The notes under the pieces: model-generated
Databases searched by the model: none
The model's input: only the letters and a program-made list of their open reading frames with translations
Told to the model about the DNA's origin: nothing
Position numbers and translations under genes: made by a program
Assembly (NCBI GenBank): GCA_014529385.2
Contig: CM043946.1
Coordinates: forward strand, 34,364,558 to 34,428,557
Reading direction: 5' to 3'
Source of the DNA: Adiantum capillus-veneris
Taxonomy: Eukaryota > Streptophyta > Polypodiopsida > Polypodiales > Pteridaceae
DNA: 64,000 nucleotides
In this document: positions 1-11,650 of the stretch, one piece after another
Layout of the letters: each line of letters starts with the position of its first letter
Numbering within the stretch: the first letter of the stretch is position 1

Positions 1-27
1 CAGAGAAACCACAACTACTCCTAGGTT

Positions 28-489
28 TTACTTATTACAAGATGTCATCATGACATGTATTGTTCTAGACCAACTCTCTGAGGCTTGTTTGCCTCCGATC
101 ATGTGGATCGTCACTCTGCTCTCTTGTATGATTTCACAAAAGCTTGCCACAGCTAGATCCCCCTCAAACACGCGGCGGTTCCTTGCTTGCCAAATATGGT
201 GAAAGAAGTAGTACTTGATTATTTGAGTGCAGACAAGAAGAGCAGGACTTCCCAACCTATTACTACCAAAGAACAGATCAGTCTTGAAGAACTTAATTTG
301 CCATGTCCTTTGAATCCACTTGCATAGGAGGGCATTGTGTATACTTACAAAAATGATGTTTTTCACATGCTTCTTTGTACATACACCTTGCTCCCCTTTG
401 GCCATGAGGACTATCCGAGGGTCAACTTTTCCCAGTTGCACCCGAGACTCCATCCAAGCAAAAAGCATGCAGCTTTCCCACTTTTCCAT
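28..489 (-). pseudogene. LINE (non-LTR) ORF2 C-terminal fragment
   Basis: Minus-strand open frame of 153 codons without a recognisable start of its own. Its second half carries the pattern HIWQARNRRVFEG, which recurs with substitutions at about 5.31-5.44 kb and 5.73-5.82 kb (HVWNAKNQCIFEN). The upstream part (RTWQIKFFKTD) matches KTWKIGFFKNN at 5.24 kb. This arrangement is typical of the cysteine-poor region at the C-terminus of plant L1-type ORF2 proteins, after the reverse transcriptase. The reverse transcriptase itself is absent, so this is a 5'-truncated copy or one cut by later events. Three related copies in the window support a repeat family rather than a host gene. The family assignment is inferred from internal similarity and general LINE architecture. 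Confidence 0.55.
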
Positions 490-801
490 ACTACGACTAT
501 GTGTGTGATTACACTACTCAACCCAATGAACTATTTATCATATCAAATTTAGCCATCTCCACTGTGTGACAGGAGCCTCATCATGCTTGTGGATAGTGCT
601 CGCCCAAAATCACGGTTTACTGCAACTTTAACACCGCTTAGATTTGAAGCTTTCCATAAAGAAGACATGCAAATGCTTCAAATCAATCTAAAGACGAAAA
701 GAATTTTAAGTGTGTACTCATTTTCTTCGGTTAGTAAGAAAGGTTTTTGGGCCTTGCATTTTACTATGCAATCCTCATGACTAAGTGACACAGTGCATTT
801 A

Positions 802-842
<41 letters not shown>

Positions 843-1322
843 TCAATGGCAAGGAACTCCACGCGCAGGCGTCGAGGTGATCTGCTCCATAGATGTCTTG
901 TTAAAACTAAATCCGTCCAAGAACTAAACCCGTCCAAGGGCCCTGTCCGGATTTAGTTCTAGGCGAGTCCATGTTTATCGTTTATAAGATTAGGTAAAAT
1001 GGAAATTCTTTCACATGTGCGCAGGCGGGCGACGTGGTTAGTCCATGCTTCAAAATGCATTGGGGCATGAGACTGTTCATTCCAATCCGAGCTCCACAAC
1101 GGTGCCCCCATTTTTTGGGTGGGGTTGTCCACCTCAAGATGCCCGCCAGTCCTCCTTCACCATCGATTCCCTTACCCGTCCCTATGTACACTCTTGTGTC
1201 ACTTAGTGCCATGGCTCTGCCATCGTGGGTGTGAAAAGTGTGTTTCAGCTTATAATAGTGTTGCTTTGAAATCGAAGTGGATGTGTGATGTTCAACCTTG
1301 CAATTCAACATAGTATGCCTTA
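490..1322. other. Stretch without recognisable gene
   Basis: No coding signal I trust. It holds a 37-base G homopolymer (805-841) and otherwise unremarkable AT-rich sequence. Short open frames around 1.03-1.31 kb overlap in several frames and lack motifs. Confidence 0.5.
805..841. repeat. Poly-G homopolymer, 37 bases
   Basis: Uninterrupted run of G preceded by AGGA and followed by ATCAATGG. Runs of this length are rare in plant DNA and can be an assembly or polymerase artefact. On the other strand it would be a poly-C tract. Confidence 0.9.
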
Positions 1323-2118
1323 TGATTGGAGTATTAATTGGGTTAAGCCTTTGAATAAAGGATGGGATGTGAAGAATGTAAACAACTACCAAACTATAAT
1401 GATTGGGTCTCTTATGGAAATTTAGTTGTTTGGATGCATAATGGAGATAAAATTGAGTGATTGGGCTGAAGAGAATGACAAGCATGCAAAAGGACAAGTG
1501 GGTTTTCGTCGATGCCGTAGCACCATTGATCATCTTGTCACTCTTCGTGTTCTCATGGAAGAAAGTCGGTTGAAAGGCAAGCAATTGTATTGTTGTTTTG
1601 TGGACTTTAAGAAAGCCTTTGATATGATTCCACGTAACAATTTGTAGAGAAGGATGAAAGAAATCCAAGTTCCAAGTTATGCTTGGGGTTTCTCGAATCT
1701 ATGAGAAGGTGATGTATCAATTGCGCATGGGAAGAGGATTTTCAGAAAGTTTTGTAAGCACTATTGGGGTTAAGCAAGGATGTCCATTGTCACCAACTCT
1801 CTTTGGTCTATGCATCGATCAATTGGAACAAATGGTAGTTGACTTTATGCAAGAAGAAGGTATTTAAGAAGTCACTATTTGCAATCGGTAATCATGTTTT
1901 TTTGTATGCGGATGATGTAGTGCTTCTATCAAAGATGCACAAAAGATTATGGTTGTCCTTGAGAACTTTTGCTTGCATAGTGGGTTGATTGTGAATGATC
2001 CAAAACAAAGGTTATGCTTGTGAATACCAACCATAAGGAGAAGCCATGCATTGTGTACAACAATGAGACACTTGAAGTTGTTGAGAGCTTTAAGTACCTT
2101 GGCCTTGAGGTTCAACTG
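1323..2118 (+). pseudogene. Non-LTR retrotransposon reverse transcriptase fragment
   Basis: Decayed reverse transcriptase spread over three frames. In order: VNNYQTIMIGSLM (about 1.38 kb), GQVGFRRCRSTIDHLVTLR (1.49-1.55 kb), CCFVDFKKAFDMIPR (1.59-1.64 kb), GVKQGCPLSPTLFGL (1.76-1.81 kb), the catalytic YADDVVLLS (YADD at 1905-1916), and a thumb-proximal VESFKYLGLEV (about 2.08-2.11 kb). The order and the GxxQGxxxSPxLF and YADD motifs are diagnostic of non-LTR reverse transcriptases. Stops at about 1422 and 1645 and at least two frameshifts make it inactive. Neither the endonuclease nor the C-terminal region is joined to it. The sequence ends toward a 3' AT-rich stretch and a CT repeat at 2318, which may be the element tail. 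That last point is inference. Confidence 0.85.
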
Positions 2119-2314
2119 GCTTCTCTCACATTTTTAGCCATGCCTTAGACCTACACACTTTCCTCTCCCAGCCCCACAGTGTGGGCTCTCCATTATGACT
2201 CTTGTCACCACAATTTTGGAGCATCGAGAGTCACTCGTCATCCATACACATACTACATCACATGTAACTTTGGTCCGATAGGTCATATTTGACCTTCAAG
2301 GATGATAATAAAAT

Positions 2315-2317
<3 letters not shown>

Positions 2318-2353
<36 letters not shown>
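2318..2353. repeat. (CT)n microsatellite
   Basis: Eighteen CT units directly after ATAAAATCAAT. The same ATAAAATCAAT word precedes the AT-rich tail near 3430-3445, so both may mark 3' ends of retroposed sequences. Confidence 0.9.
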
Positions 2354-2356
<3 letters not shown>

Positions 2357-4078
2357 TCAAATCTTGAGATCAAGGCTCGTATACAAATCTTTGATATCTG
2401 TTCCGATTGTTCTTATGAAAATAAAAATTTTCTTCTTCTTCCTCCCTCCTTCCCTATAGATTTATGTATCTTCCCCTCTGACAAATATATCACAAGACAA
2501 TTATTCATGTTAAAGTTAGGATGGGGGTGAGATGAGGAAAGACCACGGCTGCAAGGGTGCCTCCGTGGGAGGGGGCCCTGGCTGGGCAGGCCGGGGTGTC
2601 TTCTTTGTTTGAGTTCTTGCGACCCCTTTATTTTTGGATCCAAGGCTCAGTGGGGGATGCTTGCCTTCGTGCGAGGAAATTTTTTGCAATGTTGTCAGCA
2701 CTATGGTCTTGCAGCTTTGGATGGAGTCTTTTGCAAGAGTTGAAACTTGGGCGTGGGGAGCAGGCAATGTTTGTGGACTTCGGGGGCTACTGCGTCTCGG
2801 TTCGGCCATTGGATGCTGGTGCGACTTGCTACCTCAGAATGTAGGGCCCGTAAAATCTTGCAGGAGGGATTCTTGGTTTAGCGTTCGTCACACCGGCTAC
2901 TGGATAGTGTGCCTCCTTGTCTAGCTTGTTTTGTCCGGTTGTTCTCCTACAAGTGGTAGAAGATGTGTGGTGGAGCATGGTGCTCAGTTCTGCGTGCTAT
3001 GCTTCTGCGGGACAATATGGTTAGAGGGTGGTGGGTTGCTCATGTGGCAGGTGCTTGGCTCATTGGTGGCACCCTCCTTCTTGCCTTGCTCGGAGATGGG
3101 GTCTCTCGATTGAAGGTGCAAGGCTCTATCTTGAAAGCCTGGTTCAGATGGTGTGATTACTTTTGGATTCGGTTGCATTCGGGTGATGGATAATGTGCGG
3201 CTTTGGCCCTGTTTGGTGATGGAGCTTCCAGGCTCCCCCCATACTGCGGTAATATCTTCTCTTCATGTCGAGGTTCGAGTGTTATGGTCTGCTAATGGTC
3301 ATCTAGAGTGAGGTGCTTGTTGGGGGTGGGAGCCGTACTGGTATCTGTGGCAACTTCATGATGTACTTTGTAGTTGGTTGGCTTTATTAGTCTATTCTGG
3401 TTTGGGTTGTATTCTGGGTAGGGGCTCCCAGAATAAAATCAATTATTTTATTTTATTTTGCAAAAATAAAATAAAATCTAAATACGTGGATAGACATTCC
3501 AGCTCAAAATATTCTATCCTCTAGAAATTAAAGAAGTTGTCGTCGTGGACAAATATTGTCATGGTCGTACTTTCAATCTGCTCAAGCGACTTGATAATGC
3601 GATAAGCTTCACGAAAAACTATTGGACTCTTCAATGCATAATTATATTGATTAGTAGTTAGAAGATCAACATCTATAAGAAAGTTTCTTCATTGAAGAAA
3701 ATTGTGACCGGTTCAATCACTGAAGTTTTGACATGCTAGTCTTAACCACTCCTCCAAGGAACCAAACAAATCTGGTGATGTAATAACATGTGACACATTG
3801 CAAAATAAGTAGGATTTACAAAGGTGGTAGCTACAGCTCTCGTTGAAATGGAAGATGCCGACTTAATAGGTTTGCCAAAGTGTCCCATTAAGAGAATCGT
3901 AGTATGTGGAAGGACGTCTAGGAGAAGAGAAAAGAAGCCGTACATAACTTTTCAACAATATACTTTGAAGGTGGCTTACGTTTGGCAAGCGTGCAATAGA
4001 TCCCCTTCTATTTTTCTGCTTGCAGCATCACAAGAAGTTTTGGACAAATTCTCACAATAATTCCCACATTGTGACTTA
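2354..4078. other. Stretch without recognisable gene; possible retroposon tail at 3425-3478
   Basis: Open frames at 2.5-3.2 kb overlap in several phases and show no domain. The segment 2.51-3.43 kb is richer in GC than its neighbours and ends in AGAATAAAATCAATT followed by TTTTATTTTATTTTGC and AAAATAAAATAAAAT. This resembles the polyadenylation signal and tail of a retroposed transcript or LINE 3' end. No source gene is recognised. Confidence 0.35.
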
Positions 4079-4080
4079 CC

Positions 4081-4239
4081 GCAACATCATGAGCTTCTGT
4101 GAGGGAGGCACCGCATACCTAGCTAGGTACGATTGGGGGCAGGGGACCGCCGGCCCGGTGGGGGGCCCGGTGGTCCCTGCCCCTAATCGTACCTAGCTAG
4201 GTATGTGGTGCCTCTCGAGCAGAAACTCATGATGTTATG
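4081..4239. repeat. Long near-perfect inverted repeat (foldback hairpin)
   Basis: Left arm about 4081-4156 and right arm about 4164-4239 are reverse complements with only a few mismatches, around a very short G/C-rich loop. Both outer ends carry CATCATGAG/CTCATGATG. Within each arm lies TACCTAGCTAGGTA, itself a palindrome. No clear flanking target duplication is seen. It could be a foldback element, a MITE, or an inverted duplication. If transcribed it would form a hairpin with arms of about 75 bp. Confidence 0.85.
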
Positions 4240-4379
4240 CATTGTATGAAAAACATTGAAAAAGACTCCGTTTTCCTACATGAGAATATTTCTAAATCTT
4301 CTTGTGCATTAAGGTATTCTTCCATCTTTCACTCATGCGAGTTCCATAAGATGTTCCAATTAGCATGGGCAAGTTCGAA

Positions 4380-5660
4380 GACTGTTGCAAAGCCGGAGGC
4401 ATCCACATTCTCAACCCTGCTCTTCATGGAGAGGCCCAGTGTGCCAAGTTCAAGACGTCAATCATGCGGTAGGACCATGCATGGGCATTATGGCAAAGGA
4501 CTTGATTGACAAGGAAAAATTTACTACTAAGGGTGGTGAGTGGAAAAAAGTAGAGGTACATGACAAGGTACTTGTCCCTCGGTGGTCTAGCTTAATATTG
4601 GGAGGTAGAACAAGCGAGATCATACGAAAGTGTAATAGAGCTTTAGAGGAACTCGAATGGGGAGAGGTAACAAGGTACTTCCGTAACTCCATCACTCATT
4701 GGTCCCCTTGGCTTTCTAAAGTGGAAAGCCTCCAGCTTAACCCATTCTGGAGAGAGATAACTAGAAAGTTAAACAATAAAGGGCTCAATCATTTTTGGGC
4801 AACATTAACAAAAACTGAAAAGGTGCTGACCTCCTGGCTACCGAGTCTACGTTTGAATGGAATGCCTGGCGACGACCCAAGGATAGACATTTATGCAAAC
4901 CTAAGACCAAAGACATCTATCATTATCTCTTGGTCTGTTCGGATTGGTTTTGGTCCCTCAACATGCTCTGGGGAAAGCAATTGCTAGATGCAATGTGGAT
5001 GGTGGTAACAACTAACATTTGGAAGACATTGTGGTCTATGACAATGAAGATCTTTCTTTGGAATGTGCTTTGGGGGTCTTGCCATCAAGAGTAAAGATCT
5101 CTGCTACTACGGGGATCGGATCTGACAGTAGTTTAGGCTGCAAAGTAGTTAGTGAGGACCAGCTCGCACACCTCTTCGAGGAGCGCCCGGTTATAAGTGG
5201 ACTAGCAGGGAAGACATGCAAACGGGTAGAAAAGACCTGGAAGATAGGATTCTTCAAGAACAACCCGATCCTTGGAGGGATGCGGATGAAAAGACAAGTG
5301 TAACTGGTTTTCACACAAATTGTTAAATTCTGCTACTTCAAGCAAGTAGGGAAGGCTAAGAACTATCATATCTTTGAGAAATATCTCTGTTGTGCTAGTC
5401 TATAAGATCTTGCAAGAAAGCAAAGAACTGATTATTTCAATTGGTAAAAGAAAGGACCTAGATGAATGGCACTGGGCCGTCAACATTGTTTTGATATGTT
5501 AGAGCTAGCAGAAGTCTTTTTTAGTTGTACTTTGAACCCTGTCTTGTATCTCTATGGTCCCGGGGATGCCTTCGCTTGGATTGTGAGTAGGGATAGTCTT
5601 CTAACTTTTTGATATGTTTAATACAACATCACTCATTGTTGTGAGTTTTACATACACACA
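4380..5660 (+). pseudogene. LINE ORF2 C-terminal region, decayed, copy a
   Basis: Coding traces follow the order expected downstream of a plant L1-type reverse transcriptase. ILNPALHGEAQCAKF-like sequence lies near 4.41-4.45 kb in a shifted frame. An open frame (4385-4987) has WREITRKLNNKGLNHFWATL. Next come IWKTLWSMTMKIFLWNVLWG (about 5.01-5.07 kb), LPSRVKISATTG, and then the FFKNN and KAKNYHIFEKYL segments (5.24-5.40 kb) shared with 28-489 and 5.73 kb. At least two frameshifts and several stops occur. A 3' untranslated part ends near TTTAATACAACATC (about 5.62 kb) followed by CACTCATTGTTGTGAG, a small inverted repeat. Confidence 0.6.
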
Positions 5661-5699
5661 AAAACAGATGCTCCAATTAACAAATATTAACAATTAACA

Positions 5700-6060
5700 A
5701 ACATGTTCAAGTCTTCTTCTTGTAGTTCATGCACGTTTGGAACGCCAAGAACCAATGTATCTTTGAAAACAACCTCTCGATGGCCAGCTTCAAAGAGATT
5801 GTGCAAGAAAGCAGGAAGTGGTCACCTCCATCGAAAAACATAAGATCTTTGAAGCCTCGAATCAAGTCATCACAGCTATCTCGGGTCCCGTATCATCTAA
5901 CGATCAGTTGTATCTATCTTAGTAGCTCCCCTAATGTTGAATCCTACACCCCCTCTTTGGAATTGATGCCCCCTTAAGGTGCAGGTTGTGATTGAGATTC
6001 ATTGTACATTCCTTACAAATTTAATATAACATCTCCACTCACAATTGTGAATATGGAAAA
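5700..6060 (+). pseudogene. LINE ORF2 C-terminal tail, copy b
   Basis: Contains HVWNAKNQCIFEN and MASFKEIVQESR (5729-5815), the same C-terminal pattern as copy a and as 28-489. The 3' end near 6.02-6.05 kb (TTTAATATAACATC then CTCACAATTGTGA) resembles the 3' end of copy a. Two members of one LINE family therefore appear to lie head to tail, the second strongly 5' truncated. Confidence 0.5.
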
Positions 6061-6553
6061 AGGAAAAGAGGTTCCAATTAACATTTTTGGTGCTTCGTGT
6101 TGGGAGCTAGTGAGTAGAGTGAGGTGAATCAAGCATGTTGCATTTTCTTCTAATAAGACTTTTATGGATGCTAAGTTAAAGATACCCTGATGAGGGTTGC
6201 GGGCATTGAGTGTTAGCAACAACTGAGGGTAGCGGGCATTCAGGGTCTATAGGAGTTGAGGAATCTTGTTTGAAGAAGCTTGCTCACTAAAAGGAAAGGG
6301 AGTATTGCAGGCACATCTTCCCCACGTAGCGCAAATCGGTTAAACAAACCATCTTATTCCATGTGGTGACACTGCACAGGAGGCACAAGACCGTGCTTGT
6401 TGGCTGCACACAATAGATACATAGTCGAACTATCACGCCTATTTTGTTTAGTACTACCATAAATGTATGCCAGATAATTTATAAGGTTTTTTTTTAAATG
6501 GAACAAAAAATTTATCAAAGAAAGAATGAAAAACAATTGTGCTTTAAAGGGGG

Positions 6554-6773
6554 AGATAGAGGCTTCCGAAAGGAAGGGGGGAGTTACAAAAGGAGACAAT
6601 TTTCATACATAATGATTTTCTCTACAGAGTAATAGTTGAACATGGAAGATCTCCAAGATCCGGGGACAGATAGAGGCTTCCCAAAGGAAGGGGGGAATTA
6701 CAAAGGTAGACAATTTTCATACATAATGATTTTCTCTAGAGAGTAATAGTTGAACATGGAAGATCTCCAAGAT
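6554..6773. repeat. Direct duplication, two 106-bp copies
   Basis: Copy 1 at 6554-6659 and copy 2 at 6668-6773 are nearly identical and separated by 8 bases. Both start AGATAGAGGCTTCC and end GATCTCCAAGAT. No coding content. It lies immediately left of the MITE at 6802. Confidence 0.85.
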
Positions 6774-6801
6774 TGCCACATTTGATGTCTTTGGATGTGA
6801 C

Positions 6802-6960
6802 GTGTGTTAGGATTTGAAGGGCAACCTATTCTTTCAAAAGATGGGTTGTAAAAAAATGCACCCTTCCCTATGGAAGGGTCTATTTTCAGTTTGCCCTTCC
6901 AATGAGAAAATTTCGCATAATTTAAAAGGCAAGATATTATATTCTGTCAATGAGTATAAC

Positions 6961-6993
<33 letters not shown>

Positions 6994-7188
6994 TTGTAAA
7001 TGAGCATTAATATATATAAAATGTTTTTACTTAGCCCTTCCATTGACGTGTATTCTATTTTTTCACCTTTCTCTATAGAAGGATAATTTTTGAACAAGCC
7101 CTTCCAATGACAGACTCAAAAAAACTTTGGCCTTCATACGACCGACAAAATGCCTTAAGAAGGGCAGATGGGTGTCAAATCCTATCAC
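6802..7188. mobile_element. MITE-like element with TIRs and 10-bp target duplication
   Basis: Flanked on both sides by the identical 10-mer TGGATGTGAC (6792-6801 and 7189-7198). The left end reads GTGTGTTAGGATTTGA and the right end TCAAATCCTATCAC, which are inverted repeats with one mismatch over 14 bases. The interior has no ORF and includes an (AT)n tract (6963-6989) and several copies of GCCCTTCCAATGA-like words. A 9-11-bp target duplication is characteristic of Mutator-like elements, so a non-autonomous MULE derivative is the best guess. Short TIRs make the superfamily uncertain. Confidence 0.6.
6963..6989. repeat. (AT)n microsatellite
   Basis: About 13 AT units inside the MITE-like element. 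Confidence 0.85.
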
Positions 7189-7198
7189 TGGATGTGAC

Positions 7199-9766
7199 TA
7201 AGGGGTAGAAGAAAAACATCTTTCATGCTGGAGAGGGCTAGAGAAGTAGCTCCCCTAAATTATAGAAGCATGACACATACCTTCTCTTCACACTTATTTT
7301 GGAAAATGGCTTCAATCCTCTGAGACCAGCAGTACGAGATGTAAGTTGTTCTCCAAATGTTCCATAGTGGAATATCCAAATGTAGGCATTCTCCAAGTAG
7401 CAATTCCTTTTATAGTAAATTCTTGTGGATGTAAAGCACTGCAACATTTCTTGAGTACAACAATTTTGGATTTGTTGAAAGAGAAATTGATGAAGATGTT
7501 TCCTCACATTCCATTACATTTAATGAGAAACAATTCAACCAAACGTTGGAAAGGGGAACACACCCAAAACACAAACTATTGCCTCTCTATAGTCCAGGTG
7601 CCTTTTGCACACTACCATATGCACACACTTTCTAACACACTGCAAACAAGCCCAATCAATCCGCCATGTTCAATTCACTGCCTTCCACACAGACACAACC
7701 TCTCTCTATCCCTCTTTGCACAACAGGACCTCGGGGGCCGGGGGGGAAGACCTTTTGACACACGCCTAGAAATGCACGCACATAAGAAAAAAAGAGAAGG
7801 AGGAATCGACACCAATACACAGGAATAATGGCTTCAATATGCAGAAAGCAACCATATACAATATGCTACAAGCCGGCACATGCACTAGCGAGCTCAACAC
7901 AAAACCTGGCAGCCCTCCTAGCTCCTCACAAACTCCATGATTCAACAACCCTTCATTTTGGCATCACCATAGCCCTCCGACAAAACACAATGGCCAAAGC
8001 TTCCAATGGCTTCCACCTCACAATGGCAAAATGGTCCCTTACAAAAGGTGAGAATCTCCTCTTGTAGGAGAGGGCAAAAGCATAAAGAAGAAAAAAATTG
8101 TGTTTATTTGGATCGTGCAGCTCAATTGGAGCTCCATTTGGCATTTTCCATATGCTACACACATCACGTGTAGAATATTTTGCATGCTGCTTGACAGCTT
8201 GACAACCTTCCCTTTTTTATCTCTAACATTGCACATGAACCATCTCTTAGACCCGCCACCATGGTTGTCACGATGGCGTGACAACCTATGGTGCAATCCT
8301 CCTCACTTAAAAGGTTTCAGCATGTAGGAACACCCCTTTTACGGGAGCATTGCCATGTCTTCATCATCCTTGGCATGCCGTCAACGACAATCGCACACCA
8401 CAAGAATGATAGCCAGAGCCGTCGGCTCGTGGCCGTTGTCATGCCGCTTTGTGTGCACGAAGTGAAAGACAATAATCTTCATACATTTTCAAGTTTTGCC
8501 AAACTTATGAACAATACTAGCAGCTCATATGTCATCAAGATAACTGAGATGTATGCTAAATGTGGATTTGGGGCCTAGAAATGAAGTTGGTACCTGCAGG
8601 TCCAGATGAAATGATGTTGTCATAATGCAGTTTAATAAGATAAATTTATAGTGCTCAAACATGCACTCCATGTCTATCTTTACGGCTCGTCAATCGGAGT
8701 CCAGATAAGAAAGATATGGGTAGTACAATAATTTCGGGCGGGGACCGACCTTGTTGGTGTTTGGTCCTGTCATGGAATTTGTGCCGAGGAAGATGAATAG
8801 ATTTTAACAGGGGTCGATTGCTAGTGCGTGGATGCTTGGGCTATAACATGTGTTTTACAGGGCTCAAATAGGCCATTAAATGCTCAACCTATGATAGATA
8901 CAATTCTCCCCGCAGTTTCAAACATTTATGAGCAGGGAAAATCATTGTGCATGTAGTTCAAGTTGATCTTGATCGTGCTTTAGTTAGTACTTATGCTGAC
9001 CAATGAATTTTGGCAAAAATTTGGTAATGCTTTATAGATGGGGGGAGGTTGTCGGAGCAACATGGTGTGCTTAGCATTGTTGTGGATGTTATGTGTGTCA
9101 CATATGGTGTACTTGTCAGAGTGCACCAAGTCCTTGATGAGCTTGTTGTCGTAAAACTTGTCTCGTGGAGTGCATTGATTGTGGGATATGCCCAGCAACA
9201 ACAGTGTCTTGGTGGATGTGCATGCTACATGTGGTGCTAGACAATGCTTGGTCGATATATATGTCCAATATGGTGTACCTCAAGGGTGGCCGCCCATTAG
9301 CAGGCAAGGAATGCCGCTCATATGGGCTTTGGAAAGGATAAGAGGCCGCCCAATGTAAAGTAGAGGGGCAATTATAGTGTGAAAGTGAGGGAAAAAGAGG
9401 GGTGATGGTGTAGGGTAGCGGGAGAGAGCGCAAAAGAGGAGAGAGTAGCTCGCGCTGGCCGGTGTGGTGCTAGAATGGTAGCGGGCATGAAGCGAAGTTT
9501 GTTGAGTGGCATGTGGCAAAGATTTTTGGCTCTGATCCCGCTGTGATCGGCACCGCTGCTGCAAACCCCGAGTTGCCATGTCATTGAGAACGATCCCATG
9601 CCACGTCAATCGTGACACTGTGACTACCATGGAGGGGGGTTAAAAGGATATTTTTTAGGGTTTCGAAGGGTATTTTGGGGAAGCATGAAAGACGAGGAGG
9701 AGAAGATTAGCCAACCTCTCCCTCAAAACGACAAAGCTCTCTAGAGCTTGCAAAGACAAAGGAGAG

Positions 9767-9769
<3 letters not shown>
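7199..9769. other. Stretch without recognisable gene
   Basis: Both strands carry only short overlapping open frames with no motif. No LTR, tRNA-like primer site or terminal repeat was noticed. Confidence 0.45.

Positions 9770-9804
<35 letters not shown>
9770..9804. repeat. (CT)n microsatellite
   Basis: About 17 CT units after GGAGAGAAGT. Confidence 0.9.
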
Positions 9805-9808
<4 letters not shown>

Positions 9809-11650
9809 AAGGGAGCAAGAAACAGAGAAGAGCACTTGCAGCTTCAAGCTCATGATCTCTGTTGATTTTGGGAGGGGAGAACAAAGAAGAGCCGTGTGCA
9901 AAGGGTGTGGAGCAAGGAGGAGATTGGAGCGGAATAACAAGGCAAGCAAAAGGGCATATAGCGGAATTTCAGCTCTATTGGGAGGATACTTGAAGTGAAT
10001 AAGGTCTTGGGGCTAGCTATAGATGTGGAAATCAAGCAGTGCAAAGGGGACGCGTTTTGCCAGCTGAAGAGTAGGAAAAAAATTGATCGAGGATAGGGTG
10101 AAAGGGAAACATTTTGGGAACTCAAGAGCAAGGATGTTGTACAAGGTTGGATTTGTCTAGCGATTATAGTTTTCTTCCATCGGGTTGGGGATTTTTGATT
10201 AGGAGTTTGTAAATCAACATGCATACCAACGATGGCGTAATGCAACCAATTTGTAACAGGTTTTCAGATATCAAAAATTGGAAGCATCTACTTGTTGATG
10301 GCATCAATTAAGTATCGATATCTGGTTTTAATTTAATTTTAGCCCTTATTTGTCATTCAAGACGTGATTTTCTCTTGCGACTGCTCTCGTGTCATATATC
10401 TTCTTGCTAAGAGTAAATCGGCCCTAACTACACTTGTTTTGCCTGGTTTGCACCTCGGTTGATTATCCGTCTATATCCAAAAGCCCCACACTTTTCCAAT
10501 CGACCCTGGAGAACCGCACACTCCAACACCAACACCACTGAACACAGTGCCGGGCGCCACCTCTGCCCATGGACGCCATGGCTAGGAGAGTCCAAGCTCT
10601 CTCTCCAACTCCTTGATGCCTAATGAGGCTCCACGACCTAGGTCATAAAGCCTTCTATCTTGCATCCATGCAGTGCATGTGGGACAACTCAGCATGCCAT
10701 GTGGTAGCTCACAGTGAAGGCACCCCTTGAGGGTTAAAATTTCCAACCAACTTTCTTAAAAAATATTCCCCCCCCCCCCCGGCCCCCATTTCCTACATCT
10801 ACCACTTGATGCACAGAGCTCTAGTGACCGAGCCGTGGAATCTTTCTGAAAACCCACCTCGCCAGTCTCGAATTCCATTGCCTCCATTGCACTTGTCCTT
10901 CGCCGTGCCACTCAATTGAGCCAATGAAAACTGGGAAAACATATTTGGCATTGCCCTGCCGTCAGCTGGCACCAACTTTAACTTTCAATATATTCTTGAT
11001 TCGGACTCTAATTGACATGCTATCACTTCTTGTGAGCTACATACATTGTATATTACCCTCCAAAGCCCATGTGAGATTCAAAACAACCATGATGGCTCTT
11101 TTCCGAATGCGACCAAAGCGTCTCAGAACAAGTCCCTGGAAAAAATTCAAGCGCCAGTGTCTTGGCATCCAGGACTCCAATTGTCCGAATCTGTAAAGAC
11201 GAAAAAACTCCACGTTTCAATATTTACACATCCATACTCTGAAACTAGCTTTGATCACCTTTCATCTCATTTAGCACATGTTGGAGCCCTTTCGGCCTAT
11301 AAAACCACATCAGACATACACAACTACTACTACGACCTTCCTGCCCAGGATCTTTAGACTTGTTTTAGACCTTTTCCATGCACCTGATAGCCCATCCATA
11401 CGTGCTTGTTCCCTTTGCTATGGTCAAGGAACTTTTGTTGCACCGTCATTGACCAACCCCCTTGCTGAACATTTATGTTCATCCACAAAACAACCACAAA
11501 ACAGCTTTATTCTTCTACATACTACAAAACCTGGTAAACATTATAAGCAAACCAATACCCATATATACATTTTTACTCTTACCCTATCAAATCTCAGGTG
11601 GGTTGTCCCACCCCTTGTATCACAGCACGACTTCCACCTAGATCAAATAC
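9805..11650. other. Stretch without recognisable gene
   Basis: No supported coding region. It contains a 13-base C run (about 10768-10780) and a TATA-like CTATAAAACC near 11,298, followed by pyrimidine-rich sequence. Without a linked ORF this is only suggestive. Confidence 0.4.

Noticed and set aside
3240-3300. GGTTCGAGT near 3,270 as a pol III B box of a SINE or tRNA.
   Set aside because: No A box at proper distance and no cloverleaf could be drawn.
7199-9769. Candidate genes among ORFs at 7.3-9.6 kb.
   Set aside because: Multiple short overlapping frames on both strands, no domain, no splice pattern, no codon bias visible by eye.
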